Both the position numbers and the translations under genes were made by a program. A stretch of 64,000 bases of DNA from CAVVJA01 sp963801715 (GTDB lineage Bacteria; Actinomycetota; Actinomycetes; Mycobacteriales; Jatrophihabitantaceae): assembly GCA_963801715.1 (NCBI GenBank), contig CAWDGB010000012.1, positions 54,805-118,804 on the forward strand, in the 5' to 3' direction. The notes beneath the pieces were generated by a model. That model was given only the letters and a program-made list of their open reading frames with translations, was not told the DNA's origin and searched no databases. Of the stretch, positions 26,277 through 34,676 are shown piece after piece. How positions within the stretch are numbered: the first letter of the stretch is position 1; the number at the start of each line of letters is the position of its first letter.

Positions 26277-26284
26277 ATCCTATA

Positions 26285-26310
26285 GACGAAATTGCCGGCG
26301 GAGATGTGAC
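26285..26310 (-). promoter_or_regulatory. ECF41-type promoter of the sigma factor gene
   Basis: Reading leftward: GTCACA (26310-26305), 16 bases, CGTC (26288-26285). This is the arrangement reported for ECF41 targets (TGTCACA, 16 bases, CGTC), with the first T replaced by G. Transcription would begin at or just before the GTG at 26276. Confidence 0.65.
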
Positions 26311-26311
26311 C

Positions 26312-26337
26312 GTCACATTCCTCGAAGCGCCCGCGTC
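26312..26337 (+). promoter_or_regulatory. ECF41-type promoter of the ABC exporter operon
   Basis: GTCACA (26312-26317), 16 bases, CGTC (26334-26337), the mirror image of the sigma gene promoter. The two -35 boxes form the palindrome TGTGACCGTCACA (26305-26317). The ABC gene starts at 26370, leaving a short leader. Confidence 0.65.
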
Positions 26338-26369
26338 CTTGTTTCGGGATCCACTCATGGAGGCTGACG

Positions 26370-27299
26370 ATGATAGAAGTAACGCAGTTGGGTAAGACGT
26401 ATCCCGGCGGCGTGGAGGCCGTCAAAGCTGTCGACTTCGACGTGCGGGCGGGCGAGGTTTTCGGACTGCTCGGACCGAACGGTGCGGGAAAGTCGACCAC
26501 GATCGGCATGCTGACCACGACGATCGAGCCGACTAGCGGTACGGCTCGGCTCGCTGGCTTCGATGTCGCCAAACAACCGCGAGAGGCGCGTCGCGTTAGC
26601 AGCGTTGTGTTCCAGGAGCCTGTCGTCGACCGAGCGCTGACCGGACGGCGCAATCTTGTCCTGCACGCACGACTTTGGTCGGTCGACTCGGACGCCGCGG
26701 GCCAACGGATCCAGAACATGGTCGACGCGTTCGGGATCGGCGACGTCATAGACCGGCCGGTCGGCAGCTTCAGCGGGGGACAGGTACGTCGACTGGAGAT
26801 CGCTCGGGCGTTGATCTCGCGGCCGTCGGTGTTGTTTCTGGACGAACCGACAGTTGGTCTCGACACCCGAATCCGCTACGAGCTGCTCGAACTCATCGAT
26901 GACCTGCGAGCCGACAACGACATGACGACGCTGCTGACGACGCACTACCTCGACGAAGCCGAGCGGCTGTGCGACCGGGTGGCGATCATCTCGGCCGGAC
27001 GGATCGTCGCTCTCGACAGCCCCCGCGCTCTGCTCGATAGTCTTGGTCGCGAAGTCATCGAGCTACGCGTGCAACACGATCCGCAGCACGTTCTTGGGAT
27101 CTTGCGCGCGCATCGCATTTCCGGCGATGACACGTTCGGGGTGGGTTCGACGCTGACCGTTCCGCTGCGGAACCGGACCGCTGCCGAGGCTATGGCTCAG
27201 ATCAGCGAGCTCGACATCGGTACGACGGCCATCAGCACCCGACCGCCAACCCTCGATGATGTCTACCTTCGCCTGACCGGCGACCGACTAGCCGCCTGA
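26370..27299 (+). CDS. ABC transporter ATP-binding protein (DrrA-type exporter)
   Basis: A 309-residue ATPase subunit. Walker A is GPNGAGKST, Q loop VVFQEPVVDRAL, signature FSGGQVRRLEIARAL, Walker B VLFLDEPTVGLD, H loop LLTTHYLDEA. The C-terminal 80 residues follow the DrrA/NatA pattern (FGVGSTLTVPLRN ... PPTLDDVYLRLTGDRL). It pairs with the permease 12 bases downstream to form an ABC-2 exporter, probably for a hydrophobic compound, lipid or drug. An ECF41-like promoter lies upstream, so the divergent sigma factor is the likely regulator. Confidence 0.93.
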   Translation: MIEVTQLGKTYPGGVEAVKAVDFDVRAGEVFGLLGPNGAGKSTTIGMLTTTIEPTSGTARLAGFDVAKQPREARRVSSVVFQEPVVDRALTGRRNLVLHARLWSVDSDAAGQRIQNMVDAFGIGDVIDRPVGSFSGGQVRRLEIARALISRPSVLFLDEPTVGLDTRIRYELLELIDDLRADNDMTTLLTTHYLDEAERLCDRVAIISAGRIVALDSPRALLDSLGREVIELRVQHDPQHVLGILRAHRISGDDTFGVGSTLTVPLRNRTAAEAMAQISELDIGTTAISTRPPTLDDVYLRLTGDRLAA

Positions 27300-27311
27300 G
27301 GAGAGAGAACG

Positions 27312-28172
27312 ATGACCACTATTGCCGCAACCGATCGCATCTCTGTTCAAACGCGGCGCCGCCCTGCCGGGCAAGACAACGTCTCCGCGCTCGTTACTCT
27401 CGCGCGTCGGAGGCTCGCTCTGAGTGCGAGCAACCCGCGCGAAATCTTCGTTCCACTGCTTACCCCGCTGCTGTTCGCATTGGTCATCGCGCCGGCCCTG
27501 GCGACGCTGGTGCGCAGCGCGCCCGGACTGGACTACCGGACCTACCTCGCGATCGGCACCGCGGGCCTACTCGTCCCGCTCGCGTGCATGTTTGCCGGCC
27601 TTGGTGTAGTTGTCGATCGGCAAATTGGCGCCCGACGAGAGTTGCTCACGGCGCCGATTCCGCGCGGCCTGATCGTGTTCGGCAATCTCGTCGTTGCCGT
27701 GCTTGTGAGCGGATTGCAACTGGGCGCGTTGCTTCTCGCAACCTATCTGCGAGGTGCGCATTTCAACGCGACCGCCACCGGTATCGGCTGGTTTGTCGGC
27801 GCGGCCGGGTTCTTCGCCGTCGCGATGTATTCCGTCGCCGAGATCATGGCCAACCGAATTCCCAGCCAGGAAGAGTACGTCGGTGCCGTGCCCGCGGTCG
27901 CGATCGTGCCGTGGTTTATCGCAGGCTCGTTGTTCCCGATCAGCGCGCTTCCAGCTGGGCTGACCGCCATTGCCAAAGCGTTGCCACTCACTCACGTACT
28001 GGCGTTGATGCGCTACGGCTTGTTGGATCGACGCGGATCCGGATTGCGCGACATCTGGGGGATGGCCAACACCACCGTGATGGCCACGCTGAGCATGGCC
28101 GTCGTCGTGGCCTACGCCATCCTGTTCCTTGCTTTGGCCCTTCGAGTCTTCCGCCGCGCCGCCGTTCGCTGA
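27312..28172 (+). CDS. ABC-2 type exporter permease (DrrB-type)
   Basis: A 286-residue membrane protein with about six helices after a 30-residue cytosolic N terminus: EIFVPLLTPLLFALVIAPAL, YLAIGTAGLLVPLACMFAGLG, GLIVFGNLVVAVLVSGLQLGALLLATYL, FVGAAGFFAVAMYSVAEIMA, and a terminal helix. The segment IVPWFIAGSLFPISALPAGLTAIAKALPLTHVLALMRYGL is the ABC-2 family signature region. AGGAGAGAGA precedes the ATG. Partner of the ATPase encoded just upstream. Substrate unknown. Confidence 0.9.
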   Translation: MTTIAATDRISVQTRRRPAGQDNVSALVTLARRRLALSASNPREIFVPLLTPLLFALVIAPALATLVRSAPGLDYRTYLAIGTAGLLVPLACMFAGLGVVVDRQIGARRELLTAPIPRGLIVFGNLVVAVLVSGLQLGALLLATYLRGAHFNATATGIGWFVGAAGFFAVAMYSVAEIMANRIPSQEEYVGAVPAVAIVPWFIAGSLFPISALPAGLTAIAKALPLTHVLALMRYGLLDRRGSGLRDIWGMANTTVMATLSMAVVVAYAILFLALALRVFRRAAVR

Positions 28173-28206
28173 TCGGTTTTCACTTGACAGTCAGGCCGCA
28201 CACGAC

Positions 28207-28241
28207 CGACCTTCCGGATTGGTCGATCATCCGGAAGGTCG
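28207..28241. terminator. Two-way terminator-like hairpin
   Basis: CGACCTTCCGGAT (28207-28219) pairs perfectly with 28229-28241 across a 9-base loop. It sits between the convergent ABC permease and dinB genes. Confidence 0.75.
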
Positions 28242-28292
28242 CTGTCCGAGGCAGCTGCTGGGTCGCACGGCGGAGCGTCACCGTGCGAATCG

Positions 28293-29489
28293 CTAGTCGG
28301 GTAGGAGCGGAACCGTGAGGCCGGAATCGCGGCCGACCAGGGCTGCCCGGATAAGTGCGGCCGTTCCATAGCGGTCGCGAATCCTGTCCATGGTGTGGTC
28401 GAGGTCGGCGAGCAGGGCGCTGCGGAAGGGAAGCTCCAGCTGGATCGCGTCGGCATGGTCGAGATTCGCCAGCGTGATACCGATCAGGGTCAGGCCGGCC
28501 TCGGCGATCAATGGCCGGACAGAAACCAGGACGGTCTGCGCCGCGGCGAGGATTGTCGCAGTGTTGTCCGTTGGCGCGGGGAACGTGTGGGATCGCGTTG
28601 CGCGGGTGAAGTCGTCGAATCGCATCCGCAAGACCACGGTGCGGCAGAGCCGATGACCGGCGCGCAGCCGCGACGTGACGCGGTCCACCAACCCGGCAAG
28701 GGTGGCCTCGAGCTCGGCGACGGATATCCGATGGCGGCCGAGTGCGCGTTGCGACCCGATCGACCGGCGTCGACGACCAACCTGGACCGGGCGCGGATCG
28801 CGATTGTGCGCCAGAGCGTGCAGGTGCCGCCCTGACGCGGGTCCGAGCATCGAAACGAGCGCCCGTTCGGGTAGATCCGCGACGTCCCCCACCGTGAAGA
28901 TCCCCCTATCTCGGAGCTTGACGGCGGTGACCCGGCCGACGCCCCAGAGGCTCTCAACCGGCAGCGGGTGGAGAAAACGCAACTCGCCACCCGGCGGCAC
29001 AGACAGCAGTCCGTCAGGTTTGGCCACGCGGCTCGCCACCTTGGCCAGGAACTTGGTCCGGGCCACGCCGACAGAAATAGGAAGACCAACCCGATCACGG
29101 ACCTGGCAGCGCAGCCGAACGGCGATGTCCAGTGGCGGGCCGCTGATCCGGGCCAGACCGCCAACGTTGAGGAAGGCTTCGTCGATCGAGATCCCTTCGA
29201 CGAGGGGTGTGGTGTCTTCGAAGATCGCGAACACCGCCTTGCTGGCTTCGGAGTACGCAGTCATGCGTGGTGGCACGACAATGGCGTCAGGGCACAATCG
29301 GCGAGCGGCGGCTCCGCCCATCGCAGTGCGGATCCCGAGGGCCTTCGCCTCGTAGCTTGCGGCAAGGACGACGCCGCCGCCGACGATGACCGGTCGGCCG
29401 CGTAGCCGTGGGTCGTCGCGCTGCTCGACCGATGCGTAGAACGCGTCGAGATCGGCGTGCAGGATGTGACCCGTGCCGGACACGAACAT
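28293..29489 (-). CDS. dinB: DNA polymerase IV (Y-family)
   Basis: A 398-residue error-prone translesion polymerase. Catalytic acids are in ILHADLDAFYASVEQ and GISIDEAFLNV; the steric gate region is AFYASVE. The thumb HhH motifs (LWGVGRVTAVKLRDRGIFTVGDVADL) and the little-finger domain follow. The C terminus (LELPF) resembles a beta-clamp-binding peptide. The length is full for actinobacterial DinB. The ATG lies inside a LexA box (29483-29496), so expression should be DNA-damage controlled. It is convergent with the ABC permease gene. Confidence 0.93.
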   Translation of the reverse strand: MFVSGTGHILHADLDAFYASVEQRDDPRLRGRPVIVGGGVVLAASYEAKALGIRTAMGGAAARRLCPDAIVVPPRMTAYSEASKAVFAIFEDTTPLVEGISIDEAFLNVGGLARISGPPLDIAVRLRCQVRDRVGLPISVGVARTKFLAKVASRVAKPDGLLSVPPGGELRFLHPLPVESLWGVGRVTAVKLRDRGIFTVGDVADLPERALVSMLGPASGRHLHALAHNRDPRPVQVGRRRRSIGSQRALGRHRISVAELEATLAGLVDRVTSRLRAGHRLCRTVVLRMRFDDFTRATRSHTFPAPTDNTATILAAAQTVLVSVRPLIAEAGLTLIGITLANLDHADAIQLELPFRSALLADLDHTMDRIRDRYGTAALIRAALVGRDSGLTVPLLPD

Positions 29490-29496
29490 ATGTTCG
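29483..29496. promoter_or_regulatory. LexA (SOS) box overlapping the dinB start codon
   Basis: CGAACATATGTTCG is a perfect 14-base palindrome and matches the actinobacterial SOS box core CGAAC-N4-GTTCG. The dinB start codon (29489-29487, read leftward) is part of the central ATAT. Repressor bound here would cover the start of a leaderless or short-leader transcript. Confidence 0.85.
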
Positions 29497-29755
29497 CATG
29501 ATCCGCCGACAACCGGGCGTCAGACTTCTTGGCCGGGTCTTCAATTTGGGTCGTCTCGGAGGACGGCGCTGTGAGTGGGTGGGGTCGGTCGTCGCGGGTG
29601 CCGGTGGAGGAGCGGCTGCGGGTGGTACTGGGCTGGTTACGTCCGACCTCCTACCGCTGCTGGAGTATCCGGCTCTGATCGCGGCCGAGAGCCTACTGAC
29701 GGAGACGACCCGAAACGCCGATAGCGCGATAACTCCTCGTGGGCTAGTCCAACCC

Positions 29756-30251
29756 TCACGAGTGGTTGCGCTCGGCCAGGTCCTTCAGAAATTGCGGCAT
29801 TCGGCCGGCGCCGAAGTCGTAGTAGCGCACCCAATGTGGTGTGATTGCGATTCGTGCCTGCTGGTCGTACATCTCGCGGACCTGCTGCTCGAAGTGGGCC
29901 GCGGCTTCCGCGTCCATAGTTTTCCGGGCGGCGGCGAGATACTCCGGGACGACGCCGTCGACGATCTCGACGCTGGCCCGCCCGCGTATCGACAGGGCTC
30001 GCGCCTGATCGGGAGTGTCGCCTGTGTCGATGGTCAGGGCAACGTCCGGGCGAGCCGACAGCGCTGTGACCTTCGGCGATGTCGTAGCCGAGGCAATCAC
30101 GAACTGGTCGCCGGTCCAGAAAAATCCGACCGGAATCACTCGCGGTGTCCCGTCTTCCCCGATGTATGCAAGGTGGGTCGCCGAGGTGGACCCCGAGCAG
30201 CTCCTGCGCTCCGGCCGAGGACAGTTCGTCGTTGATGTCTTGCCGGTCCAT
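29756..30251 (-). CDS. Pyridoxamine 5'-phosphate oxidase-family protein (one frameshift)
   Basis: About 164 residues after repair. It has the split-barrel flavin/F420-binding fold: MDRQDINDELSSAGAQELLG, then GEDGTPRVIPVGFFWTGDQFVIAS, RPDVALTIDTGD, RALSIRGRASVEIVDGVV, ITPHWVRYYDFGAG. A break in the C run at 30191-30194 divides the first 20 residues from the rest; dropping one C gives LLGSTSATHLAYIGEDGTPRV, continuous with the family. The ATG at 30251 has GGAGAG upstream. In actinobacteria such proteins are often F420-dependent reductases or haem/flavin-binding proteins; which applies is not clear. Confidence 0.82.
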
Positions 30252-30376
30252 GAGCGCTCTCCTTCCGTTTCGCTTGACTATCAGCGGCCTTATTCTGGCC
30301 TGTCTGAGTCCTGTTGGTGTCTCCGGACGTGAGCCCACGGGAGAGCCGCAGCACCGGAACGTGGAAGATGTCGCAG

Positions 30377-31315
30377 ATGAAGGCCGCTGTGCTCGTTGAG
30401 TTAGGTACTCCGCCGCGCTTCAGCGACTTTGCCGACCCTGTCCCTGGGGCGGGCCAGATTGTCGTCGACGTGGCGGCTGCCGGCGTGCACCACGTCGATC
30501 TGGCCAAGGCCTCCGGATCGTTCTACACCGGCCCCCCGCCGGTCCCGTCCGTTGTTGGCTCGGACGGCGTCGGGCGCACCGCCGACGGACACCGGGTGTT
30601 CTTCGACGCTCCCGTGCCTCCATATGGGTCATGGGCGCAGCGCACGCTCGTCCCCGATGCGGAACTGTTCGAGCCGGCCGACGGGGTGAACGACGTGACC
30701 GCAGCCGCGCTGGGCAACACCGGTCTGGCCGCATGGCTCGCGCTCAGCTGGCGCGCGAAACTGCAGCCGGGTGAGTCAGTGCTTGTCCTCGGAACCGGGG
30801 CTTTGGGGATGATCGCGGTTCAGGCGGCCAAGGCGCAGGGCGCGGCCTATGTGATCGCCGCCGACCGCGACGCGGGCCGGCTGCAGCTCGCCCGAGAGCG
30901 GGGAGCGGACGTCGCCGTGACCATCGCTCCAGGGGCAGACCTCCCCGCCGCATTCAGGCAGGCAGCCGGCGAGCACGGCATCGACGTGATAGTCGACCCG
31001 CTCTGGGGTGAGCCGGCCTTCGCGGCCATGCAGGCGGCGAGCCATGGCGCGCGGTATGTGCAGCTCGGCAACTCCGCCGCGTCGACCGTCGAGCTGCCGG
31101 CTGCGCTGGTTCGCTCGCGCGCGCTGCACCTCCTGGGCTTCGCGGTCTTCCACGTCCCCCTTGAGCCCCGGCGCCAGGCCTATCGCGACCTGACCGAGCA
31201 AGCAGCCCGGGGGTTGATCACCGTCGACACGATCCAGCTGCCGCTCTCCGACGTGGCCAACGCCTGGGAACAACAGCAACGGGGAGCTCACGGCAAGCTC
31301 GTGCTCATCCCGTAA
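30377..31315 (+). CDS. Zinc-independent medium-chain dehydrogenase / quinone oxidoreductase-like
   Basis: A 312-residue MDR-family protein: MKAAVLVELGTPPRFSDFADPVPGAGQIVVDVAAAGVHHVDLAKASG, VGSDGVGRTADGHRVFF, then the NADP-binding fold GESVLVLGTGALGMIAVQAAKAQGA, and GAHGKLVLIP at the end. The zinc-site cysteines of classical ADH are absent. GVHHVDL in place of the usual Asn/Asp-rich motif is typical of quinone oxidoreductase-like members. Start 30377 is preferred because GGAAG (30363-30367) is 9 bases upstream; ATG 30368 is too close to it. Divergent from the PNPOx-like gene. Substrate unknown. Confidence 0.83.
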   Translation: MKAAVLVELGTPPRFSDFADPVPGAGQIVVDVAAAGVHHVDLAKASGSFYTGPPPVPSVVGSDGVGRTADGHRVFFDAPVPPYGSWAQRTLVPDAELFEPADGVNDVTAAALGNTGLAAWLALSWRAKLQPGESVLVLGTGALGMIAVQAAKAQGAAYVIAADRDAGRLQLARERGADVAVTIAPGADLPAAFRQAAGEHGIDVIVDPLWGEPAFAAMQAASHGARYVQLGNSAASTVELPAALVRSRALHLLGFAVFHVPLEPRRQAYRDLTEQAARGLITVDTIQLPLSDVANAWEQQQRGAHGKLVLIP

Positions 31316-31327
31316 CCCCAAGGCAGG

Positions 31328-32257
31328 TCATTGCTGGGGCGGCGCCGGGGGGTCGGTCCCGCGGGTCTGGTCGGCGAGAAAGCGCTCGAGCTCGGCGCCG
31401 AGCTCGTCAGCCGTCGGCAACTCGCCCGCGTCGGCCAGCAGCGAGCGATCCTGACCGTGCAGGTACGTGTCGTACTGCTCCTCGAGTGCCCGGACCACTG
31501 CCTGCAGGTCGTCGCTTTGCTGGATCTGCTCATCGATGGACAGTCGGGTCTGCGCCGCAGCCGCATCCAGGTCGGCCGTCGGCAACCGCAGCCCGGTGCG
31601 CGCGCTGATCTCGCGCGCGAGAGCGGCGGCCGCGCCGGGGTACTCAGTATCGGTCACATACGGCGGCACGGGCGCGGCCATCCCGAGCGCGTCGTGGCCG
31701 GCCTGGCCGAGCCGGAATTCCAGCAGGTGTCCTGCGCTTGCCGGAACGATGATCCCGCCCAGCCATGGACGGTAGCCCTCGAAGAGCTCCGGCCGCGAAC
31801 CGTGCAGGATCACCCGCGTCGGTCGGGTGTGCGGCAGGTTCATCGGGAACGCGTTGACGCCGACAGTCAGCCGAACGCCGAGTTGGGCGACGATGGAGCG
31901 CACGGCCTGGACAAAGCGCTCCCACAAGACATCCGGTTCAGGGCCGACGAGGAGGAGGAACGCGGTTCCGTCGGCGTCGTGCCGTAGGTGGAGCGCGAGC
32001 TCCGGCGCGTCGAACGACGCCCAGTGATCACGGTCGAAATGCAGGAACGGCCGCCTCGCCCGGTAGTCGTAGAGCAGGTCCACGTCAAACCGGGCAATGA
32101 TGCGTCCCTCCCCGAGGCCGAGCAGGTGATCGCGGAGGATCTTGACCGTCGCGCCGGCGTCCACGAAGCCGTCCATAGCTTGCAGCAGCACGCTGTCCGT
32201 CAGGTCCGGGCGATCCGAGTCCAACTCGTACAGGTCCTCCGGTTCCACTGCGGACAT
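31328..32257 (-). CDS. PAC2-family protein
   Basis: A 309-residue protein of the PAC2 (proteasome assembly chaperone 2-like) family common in actinobacteria: VLLQAMDGFVDAGATVKILRDHLLGLGEGRIIARFDVDLLYDYRARRP, LLLVGPEPDVLWERFVQAV, GVNAFPMNLPHTRPTRVILHG, and an acidic helical tail (about residues 240-309). The family's role is not established. ATG 32257 directly abuts GAGGGAG; a GTG at 32248 has the better spacing and could be the true start. It ends 13 bases from the end of the convergent dehydrogenase gene. Confidence 0.85.
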   Translation of the reverse strand: MSAVEPEDLYELDSDRPDLTDSVLLQAMDGFVDAGATVKILRDHLLGLGEGRIIARFDVDLLYDYRARRPFLHFDRDHWASFDAPELALHLRHDADGTAFLLLVGPEPDVLWERFVQAVRSIVAQLGVRLTVGVNAFPMNLPHTRPTRVILHGSRPELFEGYRPWLGGIIVPASAGHLLEFRLGQAGHDALGMAAPVPPYVTDTEYPGAAAALAREISARTGLRLPTADLDAAAAQTRLSIDEQIQQSDDLQAVVRALEEQYDTYLHGQDRSLLADAGELPTADELGAELERFLADQTRGTDPPAPPQQ

Positions 32258-32427
32258 CTCCCTCGTTCGATTGTTTCCAGTCAAACATGCGAAGGGTGGC
32301 CGAGCGACCGCCATGATGCTTCCCACGATGTCGCGGTTACGCCGGAGCGTCGCTTCCCGCGCGCTGGTGGTGCCAGTGGGACTGGTGAGGTGCGGAAGTG
32401 TCGTCTACCGTCCCACCGGTGCGCGCG

Positions 32428-32492
32428 ATGCGACGGCCAGGTCCGGGATGCGACGCGGCCAGGTCCGGGATCCCACCCGGCCGGGTCCGGGG
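32428..32492. repeat. Short imperfect tandem repeat
   Basis: A unit of about 22 bases (ATGCGACGCGGCCAGGTCCGGG) occurs three times in a row with increasing mismatches, in the divergent region between the PAC2 and zinc dehydrogenase genes. Confidence 0.55.
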
Positions 32493-32545
32493 AGCAGCTA
32501 CCATGCGGTCGCGATCGGCGGTTGGCCTCGGGTAGGAGCATGCTG

Positions 32546-33547
32546 ATGCAGGCCTGGATAGTCGATTCTCCCCGGCCGATCGATGATGGCCCGCTCCGCC
32601 GGATCGACCGTGATCGGCCGGAGCCTGGGGCGACGGACGTCCTCGTCCGGATTTCGTGCTGTGGCGTGTGCCGTACCGACCTGCATCTCGCCGAGGGCGA
32701 CCTGCCGCCGCGCCGACCTGGCGTTACTCCGGGACACGAGGTCGTCGGTCGCGTCGAGGCGCTGGGTTCGAATGCTGGGCGGTTCTCGGTCGGTGAGCGG
32801 GTCGGCGTGCCGTGGCTGGGCTCCGTTGATGGCAGCTGTCCGTATTGCCGGCGTGGTGCGGAGAACTTGTGTATCGCGCCGACCTTCACCGGCTGGGATC
32901 GCGACGGTGGCTACGCCGACTTCTGTGTGGTCGACGAAGGATTCGCCTACCGGCTGCCGACAACGGTGGACGACGAGCATGCAGCGCCGTTGTTGTGCGC
33001 CGGCATCATCGGTTACCGGGCATGGCGATCCGCGGACGTTCCTGTCGGCGGCCGGCTGGGTATCTATGGGTTCGGTGGCAGTGCCCACATCACCGCGCAG
33101 ATCGCGCTGCACATGGGCCAGCGCGTGCACGTCCTCACCCGGGGCGAGCACAACCAGGAGCTGGCCCGCTCGCTCGGCGTCGACTCCATTGGCGGTGCGA
33201 CGGACGCGCCGCCGGAACTGCTCGACGGAGCCATCCTGTTCGCTCCGGCCGGGGAGCTCGTCCCCGTCGCGCTGCGGGCATTGGATCGTGGCGCGACCCT
33301 CGCGATTGCCGGGATCTGGCTCTCTGACGTGCCGACGCTGAACTACGAGCGTGAGCTGTTCGAAGAACGCCGGCTGCGCAGTGTCACGGCGAACACTCGT
33401 CAGGATGGGGAGGAGTTCCTGGCCCTCGCCGAACGATTCCGAATTACGCCGACCACCGTCGGCTATCCGATGGATCGGGCGCCGGAGGCCATGGCCGACC
33501 TTGCGCACGGCCGCTTCGGCGGCGCAGCTGTCCTGCACAACAGCTAA
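32546..33547 (+). CDS. Zinc-dependent alcohol dehydrogenase
   Basis: A 333-residue zinc MDR enzyme. The catalytic zinc site is seen in CCGVCRTDLHLAEGDLPPRRPGVTPGHEVVGRVEALG. The structural zinc loop appears as CPYCRRGAENLC, which keeps three of the usual four cysteines. The nucleotide fold reads RLGIYGFGGSAHITAQIALHMGQRVHVLTR, as in the AdhA-like/YqhD-unrelated class of zinc-binding dehydrogenases (TIGR02822-type). ATG 32546 has GGTAGGAG seven bases before it; ATG 32540 is too close. It oxidises or reduces an alcohol/aldehyde pair; the substrate cannot be told. Stands alone. Confidence 0.87.
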   Translation: MQAWIVDSPRPIDDGPLRRIDRDRPEPGATDVLVRISCCGVCRTDLHLAEGDLPPRRPGVTPGHEVVGRVEALGSNAGRFSVGERVGVPWLGSVDGSCPYCRRGAENLCIAPTFTGWDRDGGYADFCVVDEGFAYRLPTTVDDEHAAPLLCAGIIGYRAWRSADVPVGGRLGIYGFGGSAHITAQIALHMGQRVHVLTRGEHNQELARSLGVDSIGGATDAPPELLDGAILFAPAGELVPVALRALDRGATLAIAGIWLSDVPTLNYERELFEERRLRSVTANTRQDGEEFLALAERFRITPTTVGYPMDRAPEAMADLAHGRFGGAAVLHNS

Positions 33548-33595
33548 CTGAGATTCCGGCCGAACGACACCGGCTTGCTGGCGGACAGGCTCGGA

Positions 33596-34579
33596 TCACC
33601 ACCAGCCTTGCTTTTTGGTCCAGCGCAGCAGGACGCCACTGATGCCGGCCATGATGATCAACACGATGATCAACTGGGTGTAGTGCGTCTGCGCGTTGAC
33701 GATGACGTTCATGCCGTAGACCGACGCGATGGCGGTGATGGGCAGCGTCACGGCGGCGAGCACCGCGAGCCGCTCCATGGCGATCATCATCTTGGTGTCA
33801 TTGCGGGTGCGGTAGAGGTCGATGACGCCGGCGAGGAGTTCTTGTTCGCTGTCGGTCATGCGGTGCACCCGGCGGAACATGTCTTGCAGATCGGCCAGTT
33901 GCGCCTCGTCGTCGTGGTGACCGGGGCCGAGCAACTTCCGGGCCCGGGCCAGCACCTCCTCCGAATGGGCGGCGGTGGTCCGCACCGACAGCAGCTCATA
34001 CCGGACCAGGAACATCTCCTCCAACGCCCGCTCCGGATTGGTCATCTGCCGGCGCAGCACCTTCTCCTCCACCTCGGCGACCCGCACCGCCACGTCCTGC
34101 ACCAACAGCCGCTGCCGCAACGCCATCAACGACACCAACGCGTGCGTCAACTCCACCGGCGTGCGCGGCGCGATCCGGCCCGCCCCGATCCGGGCCACCG
34201 TCTCCTCAATCTCCGACATCCCCTCCACCGGCGCGATCGCCTGCTCATCCCGTTTGTGCACCGTGACCACGAACCGATCCCCGACAAACAAATCCAACTC
34301 CACCAACCGGGTCTCCCCCCGCCCCAACACCACCGGCCGGTGCAGCACCATGAACACGTGATCCCGATACCCATGCACCATCGGCATGTGATTACGCACC
34401 CGGCAGTACTCCCGCGCCACCGGATGCAGACTCAGTTCGGCGGCTAGCAATCCATCAAGCTCCGACGTCCACACCGGCACGTCCAACCACAAAAACCCGT
34501 CCTCCCGCTTCACCAACGCCGGGATTTCCTCCGCCGACTCCTCCACCAGGCCGGCGTCGGAAATAAACCGAACGGTCAT
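33596..34579 (-). CDS. corA: CorA-family divalent metal transporter
   Basis: A 327-residue CorA-like Mg2+/Co2+ channel. A large cytosolic N-terminal domain (LVELDLFVGDRFVVTVHKRDEQAI, and a long helix QRLLVQDVAVRVAEVEEKVLRRQM) is followed by two C-terminal helices; the first ends with the selectivity motif YGMNV, the second precedes a Lys/Trp tail. The start 34579 (MTVRFIS) has AGAGGTGG upstream. Codons in 34050-34400 are unusually uniform (strongly C-rich on the + strand), unlike the rest of the gene. Divergent from the AlkA-like gene. Confidence 0.9.
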   Translation of the reverse strand: MTVRFISDAGLVEESAEEIPALVKREDGFLWLDVPVWTSELDGLLAAELSLHPVAREYCRVRNHMPMVHGYRDHVFMVLHRPVVLGRGETRLVELDLFVGDRFVVTVHKRDEQAIAPVEGMSEIEETVARIGAGRIAPRTPVELTHALVSLMALRQRLLVQDVAVRVAEVEEKVLRRQMTNPERALEEMFLVRYELLSVRTTAAHSEEVLARARKLLGPGHHDDEAQLADLQDMFRRVHRMTDSEQELLAGVIDLYRTRNDTKMMIAMERLAVLAAVTLPITAIASVYGMNVIVNAQTHYTQLIIVLIIMAGISGVLLRWTKKQGWW

Positions 34580-34676
34580 GTCACCCACCTCTGGAGACGG
34601 AGCAGCACGACCATTGTCGCGCGGGAGCGTGGCAGGCGTCGGAAACTGTCGGAGGTGCTCGGCATGATCCCAGGTC

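Noticed and set aside
26370..28172. Biosynthetic gene cluster around either ABC exporter
   Set aside because: No polyketide, peptide or terpene synthesis enzymes are adjacent to either exporter.
31988..32545. Upstream extension of the zinc alcohol dehydrogenase frame
   Set aside because: The added residues overlap the PAC2 gene antisense and match nothing; ATG 32546 has a proper ribosome site.
33575..34447. Rightward frame rich in His, Arg and Pro opposite corA
   Set aside because: Its composition is an artefact of strongly C-rich codons in the corA antisense strand; no domain is visible.
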